NCBI RefSeq assembly: GCF_035573695.1
Contig: NZ_CP121694.1
Coordinates: forward strand, 2,022,501 to 2,086,500
DNA length: 64,000 bases
Source: Metallumcola ferriviriculae
GTDB lineage: Bacteria; Bacillota; JADQBR01
Reading direction: 5' to 3'
The notes beneath the pieces are model-generated. The model saw only the letters and a list, made by a program, of their open reading frames with translations, did no database searches and was not told where the DNA came from. The translations under genes and the position numbers were made by a program. Positions 54,111 to 63,430 of the stretch are shown one piece after another. Numbering within the stretch: the first letter of the stretch is position 1; each line of letters starts with the position of its first letter.

Positions 54111-55148
54111 ATGGAAAAACTGTTTTTAAATCTTGGTGATGTGATTAGAAATTGGTTATTTACCATGGGAATGGGAGATAGCCTGGTTAATTTGATAATG
54201 GTGGTCATTTATGTTGCCGCAATTCTTAGTTTTGTTCTATTAAACGTGCTGTACTTGGTATATCTTGAAAGAAAACTCAGTGCTTATTTTCAACAGCGCT
54301 TGGGCCCCAATAGAATGGGCCCGCGAGGATTGCTTCAGACTACCATGGATGTAATTAAGCTTATAAGTAAAGAGGACATCGTGCCCCAAGCGGCGGACCG
54401 TTGGGTTTTTCGTTTGGCGGCGATCATAGTATTCATACCGGCAGTGATGCTTTATGCTGTAATTCCTTTTGGTAGTGGTATGATTGCTGTGGATTTAAAT
54501 CTTGGTGTTTTCTATTTCATTGCGATTTCTTCCAGTACAACCATTGCATTCTTGATGGCTGGCTGGGGTTCGAACAACAAGTATTCATTGATAGGCGGTA
54601 TGCGTACAGTAGCTCAAATGGTAAGTTATGAAATTCCGTTTGTATTTTCCATTTTAGGAGTGGTAATGCTTACCGGTTCACTGAAAATGTCTGATATCGT
54701 GGCTGCCCAGTCTGATGTATGGTACATCGTATTACAGCCGGTTGCTTTCCTGATATTCTTTATTGCCGGCACAGCAGAATTAAATCGGGCGCCTTTTGAT
54801 TTGCCGGAAGGCGAACAAGAACTGATTGCCGGGGCAACTACCGAGTACAGCGGCATGCGGTGGGCACTCTTTTTCCTTGCTGAATATTCTAATCTGGTAG
54901 CTATGTCAGCGTTAGCGGTGACGTTGTTCCTGGGTGGTCCTGCTGGTCCCCTGGCACCGTCATGGATATGGTTCGTAATTAAGGTTTATATCATGATTTA
55001 CGTGTTCATGTGGGTGCGTTGGACTTATCCACGAATTCGTGTAGATCACCTGATGAATTTGAACTGGAAGTTTCTCCTGCCGCTATCTTTGGTGAACATT
55101 TTGGTGACTGGTATTGGCATAAAAATATTTGAATGGTTCAGACCATAG
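54111..55148 (+). CDS. nuoH: NADH-quinone oxidoreductase subunit H
   Basis: An eight-helix membrane subunit that forms part of the quinone chamber. [19 protein letters not shown] and the acidic loop [20 protein letters not shown] with [15 protein letters not shown] are conserved. 345 residues. It follows nuoD and precedes nuoI. Confidence 0.96.
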   Translation: MEKLFLNLGDVIRNWLFTMGMGDSLVNLIMVVIYVAAILSFVLLNVLYLVYLERKLSAYFQQRLGPNRMGPRGLLQTTMDVIKLISKEDIVPQAADRWVFRLAAIIVFIPAVMLYAVIPFGSGMIAVDLNLGVFYFIAISSSTTIAFLMAGWGSNNKYSLIGGMRTVAQMVSYEIPFVFSILGVVMLTGSLKMSDIVAAQSDVWYIVLQPVAFLIFFIAGTAELNRAPFDLPEGEQELIAGATTEYSGMRWALFFLAEYSNLVAMSALAVTLFLGGPAGPLAPSWIWFVIKVYIMIYVFMWVRWTYPRIRVDHLMNLNWKFLLPLSLVNILVTGIGIKIFEWFRP

Positions 55149-55160
55149 GGTGGTGAGAAG

Positions 55161-55580
55161 ATGTACGGTCAAGGCTTGTTAAAAGGATTGGGAATTACGT
55201 TAAAGCATTTCTTTGGTAAGGCCATTACCGAGCAATACCCGGAGGAAATGCCTAATTTGTCTCCGATTTTCCATGGCTCATTTGCGTTGGATGTGGAAAA
55301 ATGTATTGCCTGTGGGATTTGTGCTAAAACCTGCCCCAATAATGTAATTAATATTGAAAGCAGCAAGGGTGAAGACAAAAAGAGAAAGCTGGATGGCTAT
55401 CAGATGGACATCGGCTTATGCTTATTCTGCGGTTTGTGCGTGGAAAGCTGTCCAACTGACGCTATCAACTTTACTCAGGAATTTGAATTGTCATGCTATA
55501 CCCGGGAAGATGCTGTACTCAATCTTCACCAATCTGGCGGCAGCACAGAAACCCAATCCGGCGAAGCGATGGAGGGGTGA
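55161..55580 (+). CDS. nuoI: NADH-quinone oxidoreductase subunit I
   Basis: A ferredoxin-like subunit with two 4Fe-4S sites, CIACGICAKTCP and CLFCGLCVESCP (clusters N6a and N6b). At 139 residues it is compact. With NuoEFG missing, NuoI is the most exposed electron entry point and could accept electrons from a soluble donor such as ferredoxin; that role is inference. Confidence 0.95.
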   Translation: MYGQGLLKGLGITLKHFFGKAITEQYPEEMPNLSPIFHGSFALDVEKCIACGICAKTCPNNVINIESSKGEDKKRKLDGYQMDIGLCLFCGLCVESCPTDAINFTQEFELSCYTREDAVLNLHQSGGSTETQSGEAMEG

Positions 55581-55585
55581 GATAG

Positions 55586-56086
55586 GTGACTAATCCAATT
55601 ATTTTTTGGCTGATTACCATATTAGTGGTTGGTTCAGCATTGGCAGTTGTTTTGTTGCGTAATATTGTACACAGTGCACTGTTCCTCATTGTCACTTTTG
55701 TGGGCGTGTCGGGACTATACATTCTGTTACAGGCAGATTTTTTAGCCGCGGTTCAACTTTTGGTGTATGCCGGGGCAGTAGCTATACTCATTGTTTTTGG
55801 TGTGATGCTTACTGTTCGCGGTGATATCAAAAATAGTAACATGTTTAACAGTTATAAGTTGAGCGGTGGAATTGTGGCATTAGTATTCTTTCTCATTGTA
55901 GAAAGAATTATTTTGAAGACTGACTGGGTATTGAGTACAGCAGCTATGCCTGAAAGTACCGTTGGCCCCATTGCCGACTCTTTATTAGGGAATTTCGTAA
56001 TACCTTTTGAAGTAGCAGCGGTATTACTGTTAGTGGCAATGGTAGGCGCTATCCTGTTGGCTAGGGGGGAGGGTAAGCCCCAATGA
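55586..56086 (+). CDS. nuoJ: NADH-quinone oxidoreductase subunit J
   Basis: A five-helix membrane subunit, 166 residues, with [22 protein letters not shown] as its conserved third helix. GTG start after AGATAG. Its stop overlaps the nuoK start in ATGA. Confidence 0.94.
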   Translation: MTNPIIFWLITILVVGSALAVVLLRNIVHSALFLIVTFVGVSGLYILLQADFLAAVQLLVYAGAVAILIVFGVMLTVRGDIKNSNMFNSYKLSGGIVALVFFLIVERIILKTDWVLSTAAMPESTVGPIADSLLGNFVIPFEVAAVLLLVAMVGAILLARGEGKPQ

Positions 56087-56391
56087 TTACGTTATACCAC
56101 TTTCTTATTTTAGGGGCACTGGTATTTTCCATCGGTTTATATGGTGCATTGGCGAAACGCAGTGCTGTGGCGGTGCTAATGGGCGTCGAATTAATGCTAA
56201 ATGCGGTAAATATCAACTTATTGGCTTTTGACAGGTATTTAAACCCTGGCAGTTTGTCCGGAAACATATTCGCCATATTTGTTATCGTTGTTGCAGCCTC
56301 CGAAGTGGCTGTAGGGTTGGCCTTGATTATTAATATTTACCGTGACCGCTTAACCACAAATGTTGATGAGTTCGACTGGTTGAAGTGGTAG
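56083..56391 (+). CDS. nuoK: NADH-quinone oxidoreductase subunit K
   Basis: A 102-residue three-helix membrane subunit related to MrpC. The membrane glutamates of the proton path lie in [13 protein letters not shown] and [10 protein letters not shown]. Overlaps nuoJ by four bases. Confidence 0.95.
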   Translation: MITLYHFLILGALVFSIGLYGALAKRSAVAVLMGVELMLNAVNINLLAFDRYLNPGSLSGNIFAIFVIVVAASEVAVGLALIINIYRDRLTTNVDEFDWLKW

Positions 56392-56425
56392 TAATTGCTA
56401 CTAAAAAGGTGGTGGAAAAAGTTCA

Positions 56426-58306
56426 ATGGCAGATTTTACCTGGATTAAGTTAGCCTGGTTAATACCTTTATTTCCCGTAATATCCTTTGTGCTGATTGCC
56501 TTTGTTACCAAAAAGCTTAGGATGTTGAGTGCCTTGACGGCACTGGCGGGTATTTTGTCATCACTGGTGGTTTCTGTAGGTGTATTATTTGAGGTTATTA
56601 CAGGACATATAACCATGGAAGCGCCAGTAGAGTATTTTGTATCCTGGTTGGAAGTGCCTGGTGTAAAGATTACAGCCGGGGTGTTGGTAGACCCATTAAC
56701 TGCCGTCATGCTGGTAGTGGTAACCATTGTTGCAACATTGGTTGAACTTTACTCTATCGGCTATATGCACGATGATGAAGGGTTTTCAAGATTTTTCGCT
56801 TTCCTATCCCTATTTACCTTTTCAATGTTGGGATTGGTTGTAGCTAATAACTATTTCCAGATGTTTTTCTTCTGGGAATTGGTGGGCCTTTGTTCTTACT
56901 TGTTGATCGGTTTTTACTTCTACAAGAATTCGGCAGCTAATGCTAATAAAAAGGCCTTTATCACCAACAGGGTGGCCGATTTCGGCTTCATGCTAGGCAT
57001 ATTTTTCCTGTGGTTGGTATTCGGGACCTTTAATTTTGGTGAATTAGCAGGAGCGATAGAGCACTTTGATAATACTGCGTTTTTGACTATGGTAGCCATA
57101 CTGGTGTTTATCGGTCCAGTAGGTAAGTCGGCACAGTTTCCGTTACACGTGTGGCTGCCTGATGCAATGGAAGGCCCGACTCCTGTCAGTGCGTTAATTC
57201 ACGCAGCGACAATGGTTGCTGCCGGTGTTTATTTATTGGCTAGAGGGTTTGTTCTTTTCCACGCTGCTCCTGCTGCACTGTTAGTAATAGCATATCTCGG
57301 CGGTTTCACATCAATATTTGCCGCTTCAATTGCTATTGTTCAAGACGACATTAAGCGTATTCTGGCGTTTTCTACTCTCAGTCAGTTAGGGTACATGGTT
57401 ATGGCTATCGGCGTTGGCAGCATTACGGCCGGTATGTTTCATCTGACCACTCATGCTTTCTTTAAGGCGTTATTATTCTTGGGTGCAGGAAGTGCGATAC
57501 ATGCCGTTCACTCTAACAGCATCTTTGACATGGGTGGATTATATAAGAAGATGAAAATTACCACATGGACGTTTGTTGTTGGTTCTTTAGCCCTAGCTGG
57601 TATTTTCCCGTTAGCTGGTTTTTGGAGTAAGGACGAAATTTTGTTAGTGACTAAAGATGGTGGCTTTACCGGTCTTTATATCATCGGTTCCATAGTTGCA
57701 TTTCTAACAGCGTTCTATATGTTCCGGTTAATTTTTGTGGCGTTTTTTGGTGAGAAACATTCTGACCACCATGCGCACGAGTCACCTTGGACAATGACAT
57801 TACCACTCTTAATCTTAGCTGTATTTTCAGTGTTTGCAGGTTTCATTGGTGCGCCCTTTGTGGAGCATGGTTTTTCCTCTTTAGTTTATTTCGGAGAACC
57901 GCACCATGCTGAACCGGATTATATGTTGATGGTAACATCCACTTTGATTGCTTTGTCCGGAATTGTCGTAGCTTGGTTTATGTACTATAAGAAAGCAGTG
58001 GATACTGAGGCATTGAAACAGCGTTTTCTGCCTGTTTGGAACCTGCTTTATAACAAGTACTACATTGATGAAGTGTATCAATGGTTCTTTGATAATATTG
58101 TGTTAAATATCTCCGCAGCCTTTAACTGGAGCGACCGTAAGGTTGTGGACGGTATCGCAGATGGTTTTGCCGATTTTATTCGGGCCACCGGTGCCCGACT
58201 GCGTTTTGTTCAAACCGGAAGTCTTCAAAACTATGCGTTAGTAATTTTCGCAGCGGTTATCCTGATTGTGTTATGGATAGCTGTACCGGCGTTAGGAGGG
58301 ATATAA
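56426..58306 (+). CDS. nuoL: NADH-quinone oxidoreductase subunit L
   Basis: The distal antiporter-like proton-pumping subunit, 626 residues with about 16 membrane segments and the long lateral helix at the C-terminus. FFWELVGLCSYLLIGFY carries the key Glu and KSAQFPLHVWLPDAMEGPT and the HAATMVAAG region are conserved. ATG with AAGGTGG upstream. The next ATG is two bases past its stop. Confidence 0.96.
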   Translation: MADFTWIKLAWLIPLFPVISFVLIAFVTKKLRMLSALTALAGILSSLVVSVGVLFEVITGHITMEAPVEYFVSWLEVPGVKITAGVLVDPLTAVMLVVVTIVATLVELYSIGYMHDDEGFSRFFAFLSLFTFSMLGLVVANNYFQMFFFWELVGLCSYLLIGFYFYKNSAANANKKAFITNRVADFGFMLGIFFLWLVFGTFNFGELAGAIEHFDNTAFLTMVAILVFIGPVGKSAQFPLHVWLPDAMEGPTPVSALIHAATMVAAGVYLLARGFVLFHAAPAALLVIAYLGGFTSIFAASIAIVQDDIKRILAFSTLSQLGYMVMAIGVGSITAGMFHLTTHAFFKALLFLGAGSAIHAVHSNSIFDMGGLYKKMKITTWTFVVGSLALAGIFPLAGFWSKDEILLVTKDGGFTGLYIIGSIVAFLTAFYMFRLIFVAFFGEKHSDHHAHESPWTMTLPLLILAVFSVFAGFIGAPFVEHGFSSLVYFGEPHHAEPDYMLMVTSTLIALSGIVVAWFMYYKKAVDTEALKQRFLPVWNLLYNKYYIDEVYQWFFDNIVLNISAAFNWSDRKVVDGIADGFADFIRATGARLRFVQTGSLQNYALVIFAAVILIVLWIAVPALGGI

Positions 58307-58307
58307 C

Positions 58308-59837
58308 ATGTTTCCAATTTTAACTGCTATAGTCTTAGCGCCGCTGCTGGGAGCATTGATCATCATCTTAATCCCAGAGAAGGAAGACCTGACAATCAAG
58401 ATTACTGCTGCGGTAGCCACTTTTGTTGCCCTGGCGCTGTCCATCTACGCATTTATAGCGTATGACCGATCGTTGGGCGGGTTGCAGTTTACTCAAAGTA
58501 TTCCATGGGTGGATAGCTTCGGTATTGCTTATTCCGTTGGAGTTGATGGCATCAGTCTACCATTGGTTTTATTAACTTCTTTGGTAATCTTTACAGGGGT
58601 TTTTGCATCTTGGGATATGCATAACAGGGTAAAAGAGTTTTTTGTATTCCTGTTAACCCTGGTTGCGGGTGTCTTCGGCGTGTTTGTTACCAGAGACTTG
58701 TTTTTCTTTTATTTGTTCTTTGAAGTTGCGGTAATTCCCATGTATATATTAATTGGCGTCTGGGGGAGCACCCGCAAAGAGTACGCAGCCATGAAGCTGA
58801 CTTTATATTTGTTGGTGGGTAGTGCATTTGCTCTGATTGGTATTATTGCCCTGTTCTTATATGCAGCACAGCCAGAGCATTTGGGTTTTCGTACCTTTGA
58901 CATTGTCCAGTTGGCGTCAGTTAATTACGATGTCGGTTTCCAGAAGTTTATATTCTTCTTGTTCATGGTAGGTTTTGGATTCCTGGTTCCCATGTGGCCG
59001 CTGCATACTTGGTCTCCCGATGGTCACGTTGCGGCACCTACGGCAGTAAGTATGCTTCATGCTGGCGTATTGATGAAATTGGGTGGTTACGGTCTTATCC
59101 GTGCCGGCATCTTTTTCTTCCCGCAAGGAGCTCAGTTCTGGGCACCATTAATTGCCGTGTTATGTATCATTAACGTGGTTTATGGGGCTATGGTAGCCAT
59201 GAAACAAAAGGATTTAAAGTTCGTTATCGGTTATTCCAGTGTTAGTCACATGGGTTATGTGCTGCTGGGTATAGCATCACTCAATACTTTGAGCATTGAC
59301 GGTGCTGTAGCTCAGATGTTTGCCCATGGTATTATGACAGCGTTATTCTTCTCGCTGGTTGGTAATGTCTATCATAAAGCCCATACTCGGATGATTGCAG
59401 ATTTTGGCGGCTTGGCTCATCAGATGCCGCGTATCGCTGTGGGCTTCATTATTGGTGGCCTTGCATCGCTGGGCTTACCTGGCTTAAATAACTTTGTTGC
59501 GGAATTTCTGATATTTGTTGGATCGTTTTCTGTAGATAAAGTTTTGTTTGGTTGGCTACACTTCCGAGTACTGTCCATTTTGGCAATTCTGGGTGTAGTT
59601 ATTACCGCTGTTTACGTGCTGAGAGTTGTGCAATTCGTCTTCTTCGGACCGCGTAATGCTAAATGGGACCATTTAGAAGATGCAAAAGGTATCGAGTTAG
59701 TGCCGTATGTGATATTGATTGGCACACTGCTGCTATTTGGTTTCTTCCCCCAACCTCTGATCAGTTTGATCAACAATGGGGTTGCACCACTTGCAGCTAA
59801 GCTCAGTGCGGCTGCCAAGGTAGGGGGGATATTCTAA
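58308..59837 (+). CDS. nuoM: NADH-quinone oxidoreductase subunit M
   Basis: The middle antiporter-like subunit, 509 residues, about 14 membrane segments. LFFEVAVIPMYILIGVWG with the pump Glu, and PMWPLHTWSPDGHVAAPTAVS, are clear. Its stop overlaps the nuoN start by one base. Confidence 0.96.
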   Translation: MFPILTAIVLAPLLGALIIILIPEKEDLTIKITAAVATFVALALSIYAFIAYDRSLGGLQFTQSIPWVDSFGIAYSVGVDGISLPLVLLTSLVIFTGVFASWDMHNRVKEFFVFLLTLVAGVFGVFVTRDLFFFYLFFEVAVIPMYILIGVWGSTRKEYAAMKLTLYLLVGSAFALIGIIALFLYAAQPEHLGFRTFDIVQLASVNYDVGFQKFIFFLFMVGFGFLVPMWPLHTWSPDGHVAAPTAVSMLHAGVLMKLGGYGLIRAGIFFFPQGAQFWAPLIAVLCIINVVYGAMVAMKQKDLKFVIGYSSVSHMGYVLLGIASLNTLSIDGAVAQMFAHGIMTALFFSLVGNVYHKAHTRMIADFGGLAHQMPRIAVGFIIGGLASLGLPGLNNFVAEFLIFVGSFSVDKVLFGWLHFRVLSILAILGVVITAVYVLRVVQFVFFGPRNAKWDHLEDAKGIELVPYVILIGTLLLFGFFPQPLISLINNGVAPLAAKLSAAAKVGGIF

Positions 59838-61267
59838 TGAACATTACACTGCTGAGTATTGAAATTCTAACTACCGTCTTGGCAATCGGCTTGTTAGTAA
59901 TTGGTTTATTGGTACCAAAGGGACAGTGGCGAGGCATCAGTTATTTGACCACTATTGGTCTGACTGGCATTCTGATTTCCACTTTGGCTTTTTCAGGTGT
60001 GAATGAAACCTTGTTCAACGGAATGTACGTGATTGACCCGCTGTCTACTTTCTTCAAGCAGATATTCCTGCTGGCGGCAGTTTTGGTCAGCCTTGCTTCA
60101 TATGACTATATCCTTCGCTTGGGATATAACCAGGCAGAGTTTTTTAGCTTGCTGGTTTTTGCTACACTGGGGATGATGGTGTTGGCATCTTCCGGCGACT
60201 TGATTTCCCTTTATGTGGGCCTGGAACTGATGACAATCACATTCATCATTTTGACAGCTTATCGTAAAAAAGATGCCAAGGCATCTGAGGCTGGTATCAA
60301 GTATTTAATTCTAGGGGCTATGTCTTCCGCTGTTTTACTATATGGTCTCAGTTTTGTTTATGGCGCGGCCGGTTCCACTGTGTTTTCCGAGATTGCAGCA
60401 GCAATGCAAGGCGGTATACAACCGTTGATGGTGTTGGGCACCATCTTTGTAATAGCTGGTTTTGCATTTAAGATATCTGCAGTGCCTTTTCACATGTGGT
60501 CCCCGGACATTTACGAGGGTGCACCTACACCGGTTACTGCGTTCTTGGCGGTAGCTTCCAAGGCTGCCGGTTTTGCGGCAATGATACGGATACTGGTAAT
60601 CGCCTTGCCCGCGCTGGCATCAGATGTTTGGCTGGTTATCGTAATTGTACTGGCTGCCTTAACTGTCTTATTTGGTAACTTTGTTGCTATTCCCCAGACT
60701 AACATTAAGCGGTTACTGGCCTTTTCCAGTATTGCTCAGGCGGGTTACCTGTTGTTTGGTTTGGTTGCTTTTTCCGCTTTAGGAATTGCGGCAATATTAT
60801 TCCATTCAATCCTATATGTCTTTGCTAACATGGGTGCTTTTATTGTGGCTATTTCCTTTTATAACCACACCGGAAGTGATGAAATCAAAGACTATACCGG
60901 CTTGGCCCAACGTTCACCGTTTATGGCTGCCGTAATGCTGTTATCCTTGCTGTCACTGGCAGGTATTCCGCCGTTAGCGGGATTTGTCAGTAAGTTTTAC
61001 CTATTTACCGCAATTATTGAGAAAGGCTACCTTTGGTTGGCCTTCCTGGGTATAGGTATGAGCATGGTATCAGTGTACTACTACCTCATGGTAGTCAAGG
61101 TGATGTACTTGGGAGAACCAGTAGAAGGGGCAGATAAGATTAAGCTTCCATTCAGTGTTCAAGCAGCATTGTTAATATGTATGATTGTAAGTGTATTCTT
61201 TGGGATTTATCCCGAGCCGCTTACTAATGTTGCTTTAAACGTAGCTCATGTGTTCTTCCCGTTTTAA
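59837..61267 (+). CDS. nuoN: NADH-quinone oxidoreductase subunit N
   Basis: The third antiporter-like subunit, 476 residues, about 14 membrane segments. SLYVGLELMTITFIILTAY and SAVPFHMWSPDIYEGAPTPV are diagnostic. It ends the operon; a good terminator follows 12 bases after the stop. Confidence 0.96.
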   Translation: MNITLLSIEILTTVLAIGLLVIGLLVPKGQWRGISYLTTIGLTGILISTLAFSGVNETLFNGMYVIDPLSTFFKQIFLLAAVLVSLASYDYILRLGYNQAEFFSLLVFATLGMMVLASSGDLISLYVGLELMTITFIILTAYRKKDAKASEAGIKYLILGAMSSAVLLYGLSFVYGAAGSTVFSEIAAAMQGGIQPLMVLGTIFVIAGFAFKISAVPFHMWSPDIYEGAPTPVTAFLAVASKAAGFAAMIRILVIALPALASDVWLVIVIVLAALTVLFGNFVAIPQTNIKRLLAFSSIAQAGYLLFGLVAFSALGIAAILFHSILYVFANMGAFIVAISFYNHTGSDEIKDYTGLAQRSPFMAAVMLLSLLSLAGIPPLAGFVSKFYLFTAIIEKGYLWLAFLGIGMSMVSVYYYLMVVKVMYLGEPVEGADKIKLPFSVQAALLICMIVSVFFGIYPEPLTNVALNVAHVFFPF

Positions 61268-61278
61268 TCAAACACCAT

Positions 61279-61310
61279 AAGCAGGGAGTTTCTTCCCTGC
61301 TTTTCTTTTT
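61279..61310 (+). terminator. Terminator of the nuo operon
   Basis: AAGCAGGGA and TCCCTGCTT form a perfect 9-bp stem with a six-base loop, followed by TTCTTTTT. Confidence 0.9.
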
Positions 61311-61390
61311 ATACCGGTATTTTATACCAGTCAAAATTAAAACTTTTGCTGGTTAAAATTAGCTAAGATTTCCACCCCTAAAAGGGGGGC

Positions 61391-61431
61391 CGTGCGACTA
61401 GACCAGCAAGCTGGTAAGTCTTCTATGGCAT
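61391..61431 (-). repeat. Repeat fragment C, related to the 47-bp unit of copy A
   Basis: The reverse complement (starting TGCCATAGAAGACTTACCAG) aligns to the 47-bp unit at 23650 and 23702 over about 38 bases with two substitutions, one insertion and one deletion. No terminal inverted repeats are visible here. A CCCCT/AGGGG hairpin lies just upstream, near 61375-61387. Confidence 0.7.
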
Positions 61432-61485
61432 AAGGCATTTTTTCATATTTATGAAAAGTAAATTTTGATAATTGAGGTGAAATCC

Positions 61486-61851
61486 ATGCCGACAAAGGGG
61501 AGGGTAGATAAGGGCAAAAGAGGAGAAGATGCAGCCGTTCTCCATCTAAAGAAATTTGGCTATCAAATTGTTGCCCGTAATTTCCGTTGTAGGTATGGGG
61601 AGATTGACATCATTGCCCGAGATGGCGATACATTGGTCTTTGTGGAGGTCAAAAGTCGGACATCTGCTCGTTTTGGTTCGCCTTTTGAAAGTGTAGATAT
61701 AAGAAAGCAAAAAAAATTACGGCAATTAGCAGTGATCTACCTGCAGTCCGTAGAAGAATATGTGGGAAATGTGCGCTTTGATGTAGTAGGTGTGTATTTA
61801 ACCCCAGCGGGTGAAGTCACAGAAATTAATGTGATAAAGCATGCCTTTTAA
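61486..61851 (+). CDS. YraN family endonuclease-fold protein
   Basis: A 121-residue UPF0102/YraN protein with an Mrr/Holliday-resolvase-like nuclease fold. GKRGEDAAVLHLKKFGYQIV, the RCRYGEIDIIARDGDTLVFVEVKSR core with E-D-EVK catalytic residues are intact. Function is unknown; a DNA repair or competence role is suggested by neighbours such as comM, as here. ATG 61486 has GAGGTGA upstream. Confidence 0.92.
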   Translation: MPTKGRVDKGKRGEDAAVLHLKKFGYQIVARNFRCRYGEIDIIARDGDTLVFVEVKSRTSARFGSPFESVDIRKQKKLRQLAVIYLQSVEEYVGNVRFDVVGVYLTPAGEVTEINVIKHAF

Positions 61852-61893
61852 TTTTAAAAGGTATTAGCTGCAAGTAAAGTTGCAATACATTGA

Positions 61894-61923
61894 AGAAGCC
61901 CTCTTTTTAAAAAGAGGGCTTCT
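61894..61923. terminator. Bidirectional terminator between yraN and the DUF1015 gene
   Basis: A perfect palindrome: AGAAGCCCTCTTTTT followed at once by its reverse complement. It works for both converging genes. Confidence 0.85.
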
Positions 61924-61933
61924 TCTGATTGAG

Positions 61934-63229
61934 TTATTTACTGCCCAACGGGTTAATAACCAAACCGGTGATTAATTTGGGATAAAAGTATGTTGACTTT
62001 TGGGGCATTTTGTCTCCGGCACCTGCAACATCAGTAACTTGTTCAACTTGAGTTGGCCGCATAAGTACTGAAAAGCAGAAGTCTCCATTCTTTACTTTAT
62101 CAATGGTGTCCTTCCCGTTACGAGTATAAGTGATAAAATCACCTGATGCTCTTTCCGCACTACCAAGTCCCAAAACATTTTCTAACAACATGCTATGGAG
62201 AATGGCAACATCTAGTTTGCGCCAATGTAAGCTCTTATCCAAACCATATAAGGTTTCCGGGTAGCAATCCGGCCTTAAGGTAAGGAAATACGCTTGATCG
62301 CCGCCCGCATATATGGCAAAGGCCGATTTACTTGTCTCATTTAACCTATCTTCAAGGGCACCAGCATCAGCAGCTACTTTTTCGATGATAAAGTATTTAT
62401 TACTTTCGGCGAGCAGCCGAGTTAAGTCTTCCGCAGAAGTGTTTTTTATCATTCTGTGAGTGGGCAAGATAATCAGTCCATCGTCGTGAAGATTAACCAA
62501 AGTAATCATAATGTGACCATACCCGTCATGACCTTTTGCTTTCATTTCTTCAGCATGCTTCAACGCAGTTTCATAGCGATGATGACCATCCGCTATATAA
62601 ATGGTTTTAGCGAATAAGTTCTTTTGTACTTTGTTGATGACATCAATGTCTGTCACAGCCCAAAGCCTATGAATTACGCCGGTGCTGTCAGAAACCGTGC
62701 AATCAGGTTCCTTGGATTGACATACCTTTAAAAGCAATTTCTGAGATGATTTCTCCTCTTCGTCGTAAAGACCAAAAATCGGGCTAAAATTCGCCTGACA
62801 GGATTCTAATAGGAGTTTGCGGTCGGTCTTAGCTTTTGGAAGGGTTTCCTCATGCGGAAGAACTTCGCCGCGTCCGTAATCCACACATTTTAGACCGGTA
62901 ATGAAACCGGTACGATTATAGGTATTTCCATTGATTGAAAACTCCTGGCGGTAAAGGTATAAACTGGGAGTGCTGTCTTGAACCAAAATGCCATCACGCT
63001 GCCATTGCTTAAAAATCTCTGATGCTCGAGTATAACGGTTATTATCAGTATCGTCATCGGGGTAAGTCTTTCCTAACTCTAAACGAATTATATTGTAGGG
63101 ATGCTGTTCATAGAAACGATTCTGTGCTTCAGGTCCTATTACATCGTATGGTGGGGTGGTTACTTCCTCTAAGTGTGCTACCATTTTAGGATTGTAACGT
63201 AGACCTTTAATTGGGACTATTTCCGCCAT
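61934..63229 (-). CDS. DUF1015 family protein
   Basis: A 431-residue protein of the DUF1015 family. EIVPIKGLRYNP at the N-terminus, TTPPYDVIGPE, LPHEETLPKAKTDRK and DGHHRYETAL are conserved; the last is likely an active or binding site. Family function is unknown; some members lie beside serine and D-3-phosphoglycerate genes, but not here. ATG 63229 has AGAAGGAGG directly upstream on the minus strand; the 19 codons before it lie over the promoter. Confidence 0.9.
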   Translation of the reverse strand: MAEIVPIKGLRYNPKMVAHLEEVTTPPYDVIGPEAQNRFYEQHPYNIIRLELGKTYPDDDTDNNRYTRASEIFKQWQRDGILVQDSTPSLYLYRQEFSINGNTYNRTGFITGLKCVDYGRGEVLPHEETLPKAKTDRKLLLESCQANFSPIFGLYDEEEKSSQKLLLKVCQSKEPDCTVSDSTGVIHRLWAVTDIDVINKVQKNLFAKTIYIADGHHRYETALKHAEEMKAKGHDGYGHIMITLVNLHDDGLIILPTHRMIKNTSAEDLTRLLAESNKYFIIEKVAADAGALEDRLNETSKSAFAIYAGGDQAYFLTLRPDCYPETLYGLDKSLHWRKLDVAILHSMLLENVLGLGSAERASGDFITYTRNGKDTIDKVKNGDFCFSVLMRPTQVEQVTDVAGAGDKMPQKSTYFYPKLITGLVINPLGSK

Positions 63230-63262
63230 TTTTTTCCTCCTTCTTATGTTTGCAGTTATTTT

Positions 63263-63291
63263 ATTATATCTTGACATTAAATTCAACTCAA
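63263..63291 (-). promoter_or_regulatory. Sigma-A promoter for the DUF1015 gene
   Basis: On the minus strand TTGAGT (63291-63286), exactly 17 bases, TATAAT (63268-63263), 33 bases before the gene start. Confidence 0.7.
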
Positions 63292-63430
63292 TGAATTAAG
63301 CATTAAATTCCTGAAATAATTAGCTAGCTACTAAATTAGGGATAAAAGGCATTTGTGAGAAGGTTAATGGAAAATTTTGTAGAAAAATACCACTAAGAAT
63401 CTAATGCGATAAAGGTGTGGGTGTTTTCAT

